Below, one piece after another: positions 1-5,138 of a stretch of 5,138 nt of DNA. The DNA comes from Nitrosospira sp. Its GTDB lineage: Bacteria; Pseudomonadota; Gammaproteobacteria; Burkholderiales; Nitrosomonadaceae. The notes beneath the pieces were generated by a model, which was not told the DNA's origin, did not search any database, and was given only the letters and a program-made list of their open reading frames with translations. Within the stretch, counting starts at the first letter, position 1, and each line of letters starts with the position of its first letter. The stretch covers positions 1 through 5,138 of the forward strand of contig JAKDLC010000177.1 of assembly GCA_030453055.1 (NCBI GenBank), given 5' to 3'. A program made the position numbers and the translations under genes.

Positions 1-517
1 GATCCAGCACCGAAAAGGCATGGGTCATCCCTTCCGGCGCTTCCAGCTTCTCCCAGATCTCCACCTGGAAGACATGGGTCCAGATATCGTATGCCAGCCT
101 CACTCTGGCCTGCGGCGGATTGGGGACGCCATCGGGAAGCGGCTGCATCCACATGACCAGCCCGTCCTGGAGGAAGCGCCGCTTCTCCCGCATCTGCTCG
201 ACCAGCCGGCTTGCTCCGTACTCGATCCGCAGAACGTTGCCGATGAGCTTGCCGTCAAGATAGACCTGGCTTTTCATTGCCGTGATATCCAGGTAGCTGC
301 GGACCTCCCGCACGTTATAGCGGTAGCGCGGGCTCCGCGTCGCATTCAGGAAGCGCTCGTGGTAGATGCGGTCGGGAAAAAAGACGACCTTGAAGATCTC
401 GTTATAGACGTCGGTGAACGCCGACTTGAAGGACTCCGCGTGCGGCGTCACCCGTTCCGCAGTCGCGATCGCGCCCGGGCCCTGGGCCTCGGGCTGGTCG
501 TCCGTGCCGTTGCTCAT
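1..517 (-). CDS. Unrecognised protein, third gene of GMC oxidoreductase operon (3' end cut by window)
   Basis: I do not recognise this protein. The first 172 codons are visible and stay open to the window edge, so the C-terminus is missing. The start is ATG at 517-515, which shares the ATGA overlap with the stop of the upstream oxidoreductase and has an AGGAGG ribosome site six bases upstream, a strong sign of translational coupling. Residues 1-28 are polar and low in complexity (MSNGTDDQPEAQGPG) with no signal peptide or membrane segment. The rest looks like a compact soluble domain with alternating beta-like and charged stretches: YNEIFKVVFFPDR near 38-50, YRYNVREVRSYLDI near 65-79, VYLDGKLIG near 85-93, and aromatic-rich strands near 140-157 (LAYDIWTHVFQVEIWEKL). 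The visible part has no cysteine, so no CxxCH haem motif and no Fe-S site. Its position suggests a partner or accessory subunit of the dehydrogenase; that role is inference. Confidence 0.85.
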   Translation of the reverse strand, partial: MSNGTDDQPEAQGPGAIATAERVTPHAESFKSAFTDVYNEIFKVVFFPDRIYHERFLNATRSPRYRYNVREVRSYLDITAMKSQVYLDGKLIGNVLRIEYGASRLVEQMREKRRFLQDGLVMWMQPLPDGVPNPPQARVRLAYDIWTHVFQVEIWEKLEAPEGMTHAFSVLD

Positions 518-2367
518 AGTCGCCCTCCTATTTTGTCCGCGACACGGAATGCGTTTGCCTCGATCGTGAGCGTCGGATTCGCCCCCCCGGAAGTCGGCAT
601 GAATGCGCCATCGGTCACGTACAGATTATCGAAACCCCATACGCGGCAGTCGGGATCGAGCACCGAATCGCGCGGGTCCGAGCCGAACCTGGCGCCGCCG
701 AGGATATGATTGGCAATGCGTGCAATGCCATTTTCCCCATTATAAACCCCGCCAAACCCCCGAATCGGGTAGTCATGGGTGGCATTGCCGCCCGCGCGCA
801 AGATATTGGCGCACTCCAAGGCAAGCGTATCCATCAGGTATTTATCATGGCTGTGCCAGTTCTTGATGATATAGGCCACCGGCCGGTTCCACTTATCTTT
901 TACCGTCGGATGCAACTCGATTCGGTTATCCTTTTGTGGCACCTGGTTGGCCATGAAGCTTACCGAGAGGCCTCGCCCCATGTCGTTATCGATGAAATCC
1001 ACCATGCCTTGCCCGATAAGGCCGAAATCGTTCGCGAACCCATGCCACAACGTATCCAGGTCCGTTGCCGAATGGGTGCGCCCAAGCGCGAGCGGGAGCG
1101 CCTGGTCCGAGGTATTGTTGTAGACTACCGCGCCGGCCCAGAGGCGCATGGCTTTGAGGAAATCGTCCGTGGCGCAGTAATCCGTCGCCCAGTCCGCATC
1201 CAGCGATCGGGTCTTGTCCGACCGCTCCGGCATGACGGAACTGGCGCCGCCAAACGCATGAGTCAGGAAATATTTCCCCAGCAGATCGTTCTGCTGATCG
1301 AGAATCCGGCCAAAACCGGTGGAATCGAGCCCGGCAGAGAGCTTGAGCAGCCGGATCGATTCGATGGCGGAGCACGCCACCACCACAATTTTTCCTCTGG
1401 CCAGCCGCTCCTGGCCGGAGGGGTCGATATAGCGGACTTCGGTTACGCGGGTGCCATCGCTCGCGAGTTGGATCACGGTGCAATTGGTATGAATGCTCAG
1501 GTTGGGCGCATTGCGAATGGGGGCCAGCAGGGCATTCCAGGTGCTGGACTTAAAGCCGAGAGGATCGCCGAAACGGTTGACATAACTGGTCTTGATGTCG
1601 TCCGGCACGGAAATGATCGTCCGTCCGCTGGGAGCATGGTCTTCGGTGATGACTGCCAGGGGTGTGCGATAAGGCAGCACATCCGAGCCGCCGGGCCCCT
1701 TTCCCTTGCCTGTGTACAACATTCCGTCGTAGGCGTAGCGGCTGATCGAGTTGGGCGCCAGCGGCCTCTGGTAGGTATCTTTTTGCGTGAAAGGCTTGAG
1801 CTGGTTGCCCTGCTCGCCATTGATCCCCACCAGCTTCTCCGCCTTGCAATAGTATTTCTCCAGTTCCACATAGGGAAGCGGCCAGTCGCGGGCCTCGCGT
1901 TCGATATCCCCGGCGGGATCGGTCCCGGCCATGTCCGTTCGCCCGGCGTTGAAGGTCCGGAGCATGAGATCACGCTCGGTGAAACGCAGCGAAACGCCGC
2001 CATAAATCTGGGTTCCCCCGCCGATGACCTGAGCGGTGTAGCCCTCGATGGTTGCGCGGTCCTTCCCGTTTGCGTCGCGATAAATATGCGGTTCGTCGTT
2101 GATGTCGGGTTCGACATGGCTGGAGAAAAAGGCGGCCTGCCTATTTTCCACTTGCGGGTGGGTCAGGCGCTTCTCGGCCCCATAAGCATAAAGCTCATCG
2201 CGCTTGAAGTCGCTCAGCCCGTCCGTGGCTTGTGATTGTGAAAGAAAAAGCGGCCCTTTCTCCAGAACGAGCACGGACTTCTGCTGCCGGGCAAGTTCAT
2301 GCGCTATTGGCGCCCCTCCGGCGCCGCTCCCGATAACGATTACATCAAAGTCGAGCTTTGCCGCCAT
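514..2367 (-). CDS. GMC-family FAD-dependent oxidoreductase (gluconate/fructose dehydrogenase large-subunit type)
   Basis: This 617-residue protein is a flavin dehydrogenase or oxidase of the glucose-methanol-choline family, which oxidises an alcohol or sugar hydroxyl. Visible marks are the N-terminal FAD-binding motif GSGAGG at residues 13-18 after a beta strand, Glu36 in LVLEKG (ribose contact), the second flavin segment VIGGGTQIYGG near 114-124, and the C-terminal signature with candidate catalytic His554 (NHILGGARFG) and Asn597 (SGGANPTLTIEANA). Length matches the large subunits of membrane gluconate, sorbitol and fructose dehydrogenases, and the upstream gene carries a subunit 3-like domain, supporting that branch. 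Unlike those enzymes as I remember them, the region around residues 200-240 has no cysteine cluster for a 3Fe-4S centre. No signal peptide is present. The ATG at 2367 leads directly into the FAD motif; GGAT upstream is a modest ribosome site. Family is secure; substrate and acceptor are unknown. Confidence 0.95.
   Translation of the reverse strand: MAAKLDFDVIVIGSGAGGAPIAHELARQQKSVLVLEKGPLFLSQSQATDGLSDFKRDELYAYGAEKRLTHPQVENRQAAFFSSHVEPDINDEPHIYRDANGKDRATIEGYTAQVIGGGTQIYGGVSLRFTERDLMLRTFNAGRTDMAGTDPAGDIEREARDWPLPYVELEKYYCKAEKLVGINGEQGNQLKPFTQKDTYQRPLAPNSISRYAYDGMLYTGKGKGPGGSDVLPYRTPLAVITEDHAPSGRTIISVPDDIKTSYVNRFGDPLGFKSSTWNALLAPIRNAPNLSIHTNCTVIQLASDGTRVTEVRYIDPSGQERLARGKIVVVACSAIESIRLLKLSAGLDSTGFGRILDQQNDLLGKYFLTHAFGGASSVMPERSDKTRSLDADWATDYCATDDFLKAMRLWAGAVVYNNTSDQALPLALGRTHSATDLDTLWHGFANDFGLIGQGMVDFIDNDMGRGLSVSFMANQVPQKDNRIELHPTVKDKWNRPVAYIIKNWHSHDKYLMDTLALECANILRAGGNATHDYPIRGFGGVYNGENGIARIANHILGGARFGSDPRDSVLDPDCRVWGFDNLYVTDGAFMPTSGGANPTLTIEANAFRVADKIGGRL
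524..529 (-). promoter_or_regulatory. Ribosome binding site inside the end of the oxidoreductase gene
   Basis: A perfect AGGAGG (minus strand) lies six bases before the ATG at 517-515 and within the last codons of the oxidoreductase gene. Together with the ATGA stop/start overlap it fixes the start of the third operon gene and predicts efficient reinitiation or coupled translation, as expected for subunits made in fixed ratio. Confidence 0.8.
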
Positions 2368-2370
2368 AGG

Positions 2371-3435
2371 TTATCCATGATAGTCCGGGTTGGTTCCCAG
2401 AGGCTGCTCGATGGCGCGCCCCCAGTCGAACAATGTCGCCCCCTTTGCATCTCTGAAGCGATCGGCAAGGTAGCGCCACCCCAGCGCGCTCGCGTTTCCC
2501 CCGTATTTTGGGTGCGAGAAGGCGCCGGTGAACGCATGACGCCGCAGCATCTGCAGGAAATAGGCGGGATCGTTATATTTCGAGGTATCCCAGTCCATTA
2601 CGTTGCCGGACGCCATTTCTCCATAGAGATCGATAAAAATCTCCTTGCTAGCCCTGGCGGGCTCGATTCCCGGTCTTCGCTTCCGAATGATGCCCGCGAT
2701 CATGCTCAGGCAGATCTTGTAATCGATGAGATGATGCCGTTCCTCGCGGGCGACGAGGTTGTCTATGAAATTGACGATCCCTATGGACTGATCGAGACGG
2801 TACGAAAGCACGTATTGCTGTTCTTTTTGCTGCTGGTCGAGCTGGCGATAAAAAAACTGGAGAAAATCCTGGCCCTCTTTTGTGCGGAAGGGCATGATGT
2901 GATCGACCAGCCGCTCGAGTATCGAAAGTTCCCAGGATTCAAACGAAAGCGGTTGAGTGTAGAGGTGGGTAAAAAATCGCGACCATGCGTGACCGTTGGC
3001 CTCGCGGACTTGCTGCGGGTTAACCGGGTCCAGCACGGCCTTGCCGCCCACAATGAACTTGTAGCGATAAGCCCGGCCCTTTGGAATTCTCAGCGAGACC
3101 GCGAAGTAACCGGTTGGCGCATCAAGAAAGCGAACCGGCGCAAGCGGAATGAGCTCATACAGATTTGCGAAGGTGCCGGTTACGCCAACTTGATCGGGCG
3201 CCTCGGCGACATCGGCGGGATAGACAAACGTGACCTTGTTGAAGGCATGACTGTCCTCATCGGCCGCTCCGGCATAGCTGTCAATAATTGGAAATCTCCA
3301 TGCCTCGCAAATTCGGGCACGCGGATCAGACGGATCGTATTGCCCGAAATTATGGCGCGCGTCCGTATTTCTGCGTGTCAGGAACCGGGTGCAGTGGTTA
3401 AGGATGTATTGATCGTTGTTCGGAATAATTTTCAC
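2371..3435 (-). CDS. CBM48/AMPK-like domain fused to gluconate 2-dehydrogenase subunit 3-like domain
   Basis: This 354-residue protein is probably the small partner of the GMC oxidoreductase, whose ATG follows its TAA after three bases. Residues about 66-157 resemble an early-set carbohydrate-binding module 48/AMPK glycogen-binding domain: KVTFVYPAD at the start, VGVTGTFANLYE in the middle, GYFAVSLRIPKG, then the hallmark YRYKFIVGGKAVLDPVNP at 123-140. Residues about 165-325 resemble gluconate 2-dehydrogenase subunit 3: LSILERLVDHIMP (170-182), a second helix-rich part with IVNFIDNLV (220-228), and the family's C-terminal FTGAFSHPKYGGNASALGW (302-320). Known subunit 3 proteins usually have a Tat leader and chaperone or co-export the catalytic subunit. 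Here an RR pair occurs at 21-22 but no hydrophobic stretch follows, so a cytoplasmic location is likely. The start is GTG at 3435-3433, the only usual start before the first domain; its ribosome site is weak. Whether the first domain binds glycan is unproven. Confidence 0.9.
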   Translation of the reverse strand: MKIIPNNDQYILNHCTRFLTRRNTDARHNFGQYDPSDPRARICEAWRFPIIDSYAGAADEDSHAFNKVTFVYPADVAEAPDQVGVTGTFANLYELIPLAPVRFLDAPTGYFAVSLRIPKGRAYRYKFIVGGKAVLDPVNPQQVREANGHAWSRFFTHLYTQPLSFESWELSILERLVDHIMPFRTKEGQDFLQFFYRQLDQQQKEQQYVLSYRLDQSIGIVNFIDNLVAREERHHLIDYKICLSMIAGIIRKRRPGIEPARASKEIFIDLYGEMASGNVMDWDTSKYNDPAYFLQMLRRHAFTGAFSHPKYGGNASALGWRYLADRFRDAKGATLFDWGRAIEQPLGTNPDYHG

Positions 3436-3462
3436 TGGACGACTCAGCTGGTAACTTGAAAT

Positions 3463-3492
3463 TTAAGATTGCAAACCTTAAGATTGCAAACC
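3463..3492. repeat. Two perfect 15-bp tandem repeats in the operon leader
   Basis: The unit TTAAGATTGCAAACC occurs at 3463-3477 and again, without spacer, at 3478-3492. It sits between the predicted operon promoter and the GTG start of the small-subunit gene, so it would be transcribed into the 5' leader about 25-55 bases after the predicted start. Each unit contains the palindromic core TTGCAA, and the junction forms CTTAAG. It could be a repeated operator or a leader RNA element; I see no third full copy in the window. Confidence 0.85.
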
Positions 3493-3522
3493 AAGAATTA
3501 CTTCTCCTCATCCGATGTATTT

Positions 3523-3550
3523 ACTATAGTTCTGTTTGTGAAAGTGTCAA
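3523..3550 (-). promoter_or_regulatory. Sigma-70-type promoter of the oxidoreductase operon
   Basis: On the minus strand a perfect TTGACA (3550-3545) is followed after 16 bases by TATAGT (3528-3523), five of six matches to the -10 consensus. The predicted transcript would start near 3516, leaving a leader of about 80 bases before the GTG start at 3435. The position in the divergent spacer, correct orientation and lack of a competing promoter make it the best candidate for driving all three minus-strand genes. The -10 lies in an 8-bp palindrome ACTATAGT (3523-3530). Confidence 0.7.
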
Positions 3551-3564
3551 GATTTGAGCAATGC

Positions 3565-3570
3565 TACAAT
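3565..3570 (+). promoter_or_regulatory. Possible -10 element for the nuclease-like gene
   Basis: TACAAT at 3565-3570 matches the sigma-70 -10 consensus in five of six positions and would give a leader of about 50 bases before the ATG at 3629. No good -35 is present at the right distance (AAGTGT at 17 bases), so the promoter would be weak or activator-dependent. Short inverted arms GCAAT (3558-3562) and ATTGC (3577-3581) flank it. The element lies 15 bases from the -35 of the divergent operon promoter. Confidence 0.35.
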
Positions 3571-3616
3571 GGCCCGATTGCGGTGGACATGGAAAGTATG
3601 CCGATCGTGACTTGAC

Positions 3617-3622
3617 AGGAGG
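3617..3622 (+). promoter_or_regulatory. Ribosome binding site that sets the nuclease-like start
   Basis: AGGAGG ends six bases before ATG at 3629-3631, which is the ideal distance. An in-frame TTG at 3623 directly abuts the site and is too close to be used, so the ATG is chosen and the protein begins MTRQTKSRY. Confidence 0.85.
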
Positions 3623-3628
3623 TTGGAA

Positions 3629-4555
3629 ATGACAAGGCAAACGAAATCGCGTTACACGATAATCAAAGGAAAGTACTGGATTCATTACCCTGACATCCCG
3701 AAGCGAGGTCCGGAACCGGACGGCGATACGGTGCGGTTTGAACCCGCTAATCCGCAGTTTGTGCTCGATTTGCCCTGGCATTCAGGCAGAGGCCCGAATT
3801 TCAATAACCGAAAAAATATTGCCGTCCGCTACGAGGGAATCGATACACTGGAAACCCATTTCAGAGGCACGAATCAGCAGTTATCGTTCGCCAATGCCGC
3901 CCGTGACGAGAATCTCCGCTTGCTGGGATTCAGGAACATCACTTTTTTTCCTGATCTGCCAAACAAAGTGCAATCGGTGGAGAAACACCCCCTGCCAGGG
4001 TATGTCATTGCAAACGGGATCGAAGCCAATGGCCGGCTGCTCGGACTTGTATACCCCGGCAAATGTGGTTTGAAGGATGGAGAAAAAGTCTTTGTTGATA
4101 AGGATTTGCTGAATCAGAGTGTCAACGCGCAGCTTGTCGAAGCGGGATTGAGCTATGTGGAGCCGTATGACACCATGCCGCTTTCGCTGATTAAAGACTT
4201 AAGAAAACTGATTACCAAGGCCCGTAAGAAACCAAGAAAAGGACTTTGGCCGCAGGAGGATGTGAATACCAATAAAGAGGCCGTGATCAGCGATCTGGCT
4301 AAACTTGAGACGCTTATTCTGTGGCCGAAGCTGTTTCGCCGTCTTGCAACCTATTTCTCCGAAGGTCATACAGGGCTGGGGCAGTTTGATGCCTGGATCC
4401 GCGAAGACCCGATCCATCGTGATGATACCCTCAGGCTGCCAGATGGGGAAAAGGGGAATATGCATGACACCTATATCATAAACGGCGATTCCTTAAAACT
4501 TCAATTCAATCCTGAAGATCTCCTCATCACTCCGGATCCGAAGCCTATGTTTTAG
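3629..4555 (+). CDS. Staphylococcal-nuclease-like (thermonuclease family) protein without signal peptide
   Basis: This 308-residue protein has an SNase-like fold over about residues 28-210, so it probably hydrolyses DNA and/or RNA phosphodiesters with a calcium-type metal. Compared with staphylococcal nuclease from memory, the key residues are present: DGDTV at 31-35 (first metal aspartate), Arg67 and Asp72-Thr73-x-Glu75 in VRYEGIDTLE, and Arg136 in ANGRLLGLVY. The usual proline in DTPE is leucine. Further family-like parts are FANAARDENLRLLGF (87-101), VNAQLVEAGLSYVEPY (165-180) and RKGLWPQED (203-211). An insert of about 25 residues (41-63) lengthens the first hairpin. Residues about 212-308 form an extension I do not recognise, with an aromatic helix (LILWPKLFRRLATYF) and a charged tail. 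No signal peptide or membrane segment is visible, so it is likely cytoplasmic unless exported by another route. By eye its GC content is lower than that of the oxidoreductase genes. It is divergent from that operon, and no functional link is evident. Confidence 0.88.
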   Translation: MTRQTKSRYTIIKGKYWIHYPDIPKRGPEPDGDTVRFEPANPQFVLDLPWHSGRGPNFNNRKNIAVRYEGIDTLETHFRGTNQQLSFANAARDENLRLLGFRNITFFPDLPNKVQSVEKHPLPGYVIANGIEANGRLLGLVYPGKCGLKDGEKVFVDKDLLNQSVNAQLVEAGLSYVEPYDTMPLSLIKDLRKLITKARKKPRKGLWPQEDVNTNKEAVISDLAKLETLILWPKLFRRLATYFSEGHTGLGQFDAWIREDPIHRDDTLRLPDGEKGNMHDTYIINGDSLKLQFNPEDLLITPDPKPMF

Positions 4556-4566
4556 GTTCGACACAC

Positions 4567-4576
4567 TGACGCGTCA
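4567..4576. repeat. Perfect 10-bp palindrome TGACGCGTCA
   Basis: TGACGCGTCA is its own reverse complement and lies 12 bases after the nuclease stop codon in the convergent spacer. It has no loop, so it is a poor terminator stem; it could be a protein site or chance. No other copy was noticed in the window. Confidence 0.5.
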
Positions 4577-4579
4577 ACG

Positions 4580-4622
4580 ATACCCGAGCCGTTTGCAAAG
4601 AATAAACAAACTGTCCGGGTGT
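4580..4622. terminator. Imperfect hairpin between convergent genes, possible bidirectional terminator
   Basis: The arms 4580-4595 and 4607-4622 pair with two mismatches and two G-U pairs: ACCCG with CGGGT at the base and GTTTG with CAAAC at the top, around an 11-base A-rich loop. It lies between the stop codons of two convergent genes, where a shared terminator is expected. There is no T-run on either side, so intrinsic termination would be weak. Confidence 0.35.
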
Positions 4623-4648
4623 ATACCGCCGAGCCCTCACCACACCGG

Positions 4649-5068
4649 CTATCTGGCAAGCTCGATGAGCTGATCGACCAGCGCCCTCCTGCGCTCGCCT
4701 AATTCGGAATAGCGTGAATAAAGGCTGTTGATGTCGCGGGTATACTGCTGAATACGTTCCTTGCGCTCCTGCTGCACCCGAACCATAACGTCATAATCTA
4801 TCGGCGGCGCGTCCCTCACGCCCCCCATACCGGTGGGTCCTTGCAGGATCAGCGGATTGCCCTCCTGTATCTCGTAGCGCCGCAACTCCAGCGTCATCTG
4901 GAATTGCTGGTATACCGATTGCTGCTCCTGTTGCACCCTGTTCAATGCCGCCTCCAGCAGCCTGATGCGGGGGTCAGGCTGCGGAGCAACACTCGATTCG
5001 GTCTGCGCCAGCGTCGAGCCCGCCAGAGCTGAACCGAACAGGAACAGGGTAAGGATGATCGCCTTCAT
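4649..5068 (-). CDS. Small exported helix-rich protein of unknown function
   Basis: This 139-residue protein has no function I can recognise. It begins with a classic Sec signal peptide: MKA, a hydrophobic core IILTLFLFGSALAG, then a likely signal peptidase I cut after TLA before QTESS (near residue 21). The mature part is mostly charged and glutamine-rich helix: DPRIRLLEAALNRVQQEQQ near 32-50 and, near 92-137, VMVRVQQERKERIQQ, INSLYSRYSELGERR and LVDQLIEL, with heptad-like spacing that suggests coiled coils. A Gly/Pro linker (QGPTGMGGVRDAPP, about 75-88) separates them, suggesting a helical hairpin. It has no cysteine, so it is not a lipoprotein; periplasmic location is inferred. The ATG at 5068-5066 is chosen because a strong AGGAGG lies four bases upstream and the signal peptide starts there. 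A longer in-frame reading from 5137 would add 23 residues, partly from a tandem repeat, and spoil the leader. Stop is TAG. Confidence 0.82.
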   Translation of the reverse strand: MKAIILTLFLFGSALAGSTLAQTESSVAPQPDPRIRLLEAALNRVQQEQQSVYQQFQMTLELRRYEIQEGNPLILQGPTGMGGVRDAPPIDYDVMVRVQQERKERIQQYTRDINSLYSRYSELGERRRALVDQLIELAR

Positions 5069-5072
5069 AAGT

Positions 5073-5078
5073 CCTCCT
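5073..5078 (-). promoter_or_regulatory. Ribosome binding site that sets the start of the exported protein
   Basis: AGGAGG on the minus strand lies four bases before the ATG at 5068-5066, within the longer GAGGAGGACTT context. It supports this start over the upstream in-frame ATGs at 5137, 5107, 5095 and 5083, for which I see no comparable site. Confidence 0.8.
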
Positions 5079-5084
5079 CGCATG

Positions 5085-5108
5085 GTCGCCAACATCGTCG
5101 CCAACATC
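5085..5108. repeat. 12-bp tandem repeat upstream of the exported-protein gene
   Basis: GTCGCCAACATC occurs twice head to tail (5085-5096, 5097-5108), followed by a degenerate partial copy GCCAATAC. It lies directly upstream of the ribosome site of the exported-protein gene, where leader or promoter sequence is expected. It may be slippage or a repeated protein site. Confidence 0.7.
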
Positions 5109-5138
5109 GCCAATACGGATACCTCTGCTATGCTCAAC

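Noticed and set aside
20..709. A 229-codon open frame on the plus strand
   Set aside because: It runs across the antisense of two coupled minus-strand genes, shows no motif, and would conflict with the overlapping stop/start and ribosome site there.
706..2235. A 509-codon open frame on the plus strand
   Set aside because: It lies entirely antisense to the well-supported GMC oxidoreductase and has no recognisable motif; long antisense frames are common opposite GC-rich coding sequence.
2371..3435. Twin-arginine signal peptide at residues 20-23 (TRRN) of the small subunit
   Set aside because: No hydrophobic stretch or AxA-like site follows the RR; the next residues are polar and charged.
2299..3459. 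A 386-codon open frame on the plus strand
   Set aside because: It is antisense to the CBM48/subunit 3 gene, whose protein has clear domain motifs; the plus-strand translation shows no family resemblance.
3612..3617. TTGACA on the plus strand as a -35 element
   Set aside because: It overlaps the nuclease ribosome site and no -10-like sequence follows at 15-19 bases; a transcript from it would begin inside the gene.
5069..5137. N-terminal extension of the exported protein from the ATG at 5137
   Set aside because: It would bury the signal peptide behind 23 residues partly encoded by a tandem repeat, while the ATG at 5068 has a strong ribosome site and yields a normal leader.
5111..5138. Possible minus-strand promoter (TTGAGC, 16 bases, TATTGG)
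   Set aside because: Only four and three of six consensus matches, and the region is cut by the window edge, so it cannot be told from chance.

Overview
The window looks like chromosomal DNA from a Gram-negative bacterium. The GC content is moderately high, the genes are tightly packed with strong AGGAGG ribosome sites, and one promoter is close to the sigma-70 consensus. A proteobacterium, perhaps a betaproteobacterium, fits codon choice and style, but no gene here fixes the taxonomy. I see no RNA genes, insertion sequences, CRISPR array or phage genes.

Region 1 (about 1-3550, minus strand) is a three-gene operon read right to left. A near-consensus promoter (3523-3550) and a leader carrying two perfect 15-bp tandem repeats (3463-3492) precede it. 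The first gene (2371-3435) encodes an unusual protein: a carbohydrate-binding-module-48/AMPK-like beta-sandwich domain followed by a gluconate 2-dehydrogenase subunit 3-like domain. Three bases later comes a 617-residue GMC-family FAD oxidoreductase (514-2367). Its stop codon overlaps, as ATGA, the start of a third protein (1-517, cut by the window edge) that I do not recognise. The layout resembles the small-plus-catalytic-subunit pairs of bacterial gluconate, sorbitol, glucose and fructose dehydrogenases. It departs from them: no Tat or Sec signal, no cysteine cluster for the 3Fe-4S centre, and no cytochrome visible so far. My reading is a non-canonical, possibly cytoplasmic, GMC dehydrogenase complex with unknown substrate and electron acceptor.

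Region 2 (3629-4555, plus strand) is a divergently transcribed gene for a staphylococcal-nuclease-like protein. It keeps the catalytic residues, lacks a signal peptide and carries a C-terminal extension of about 100 residues. The 193-bp divergent spacer holds the operon promoter and leader repeats and a weak candidate promoter for the nuclease gene.

Region 3 (4556-5138) has a short convergent spacer with a 10-bp palindrome and an imperfect hairpin. It then has a minus-strand gene (4649-5068) for a small exported, helix-rich protein of unknown function, preceded by a 12-bp tandem repeat. Regions 2 and 3 show no evident functional link to the oxidoreductase operon.
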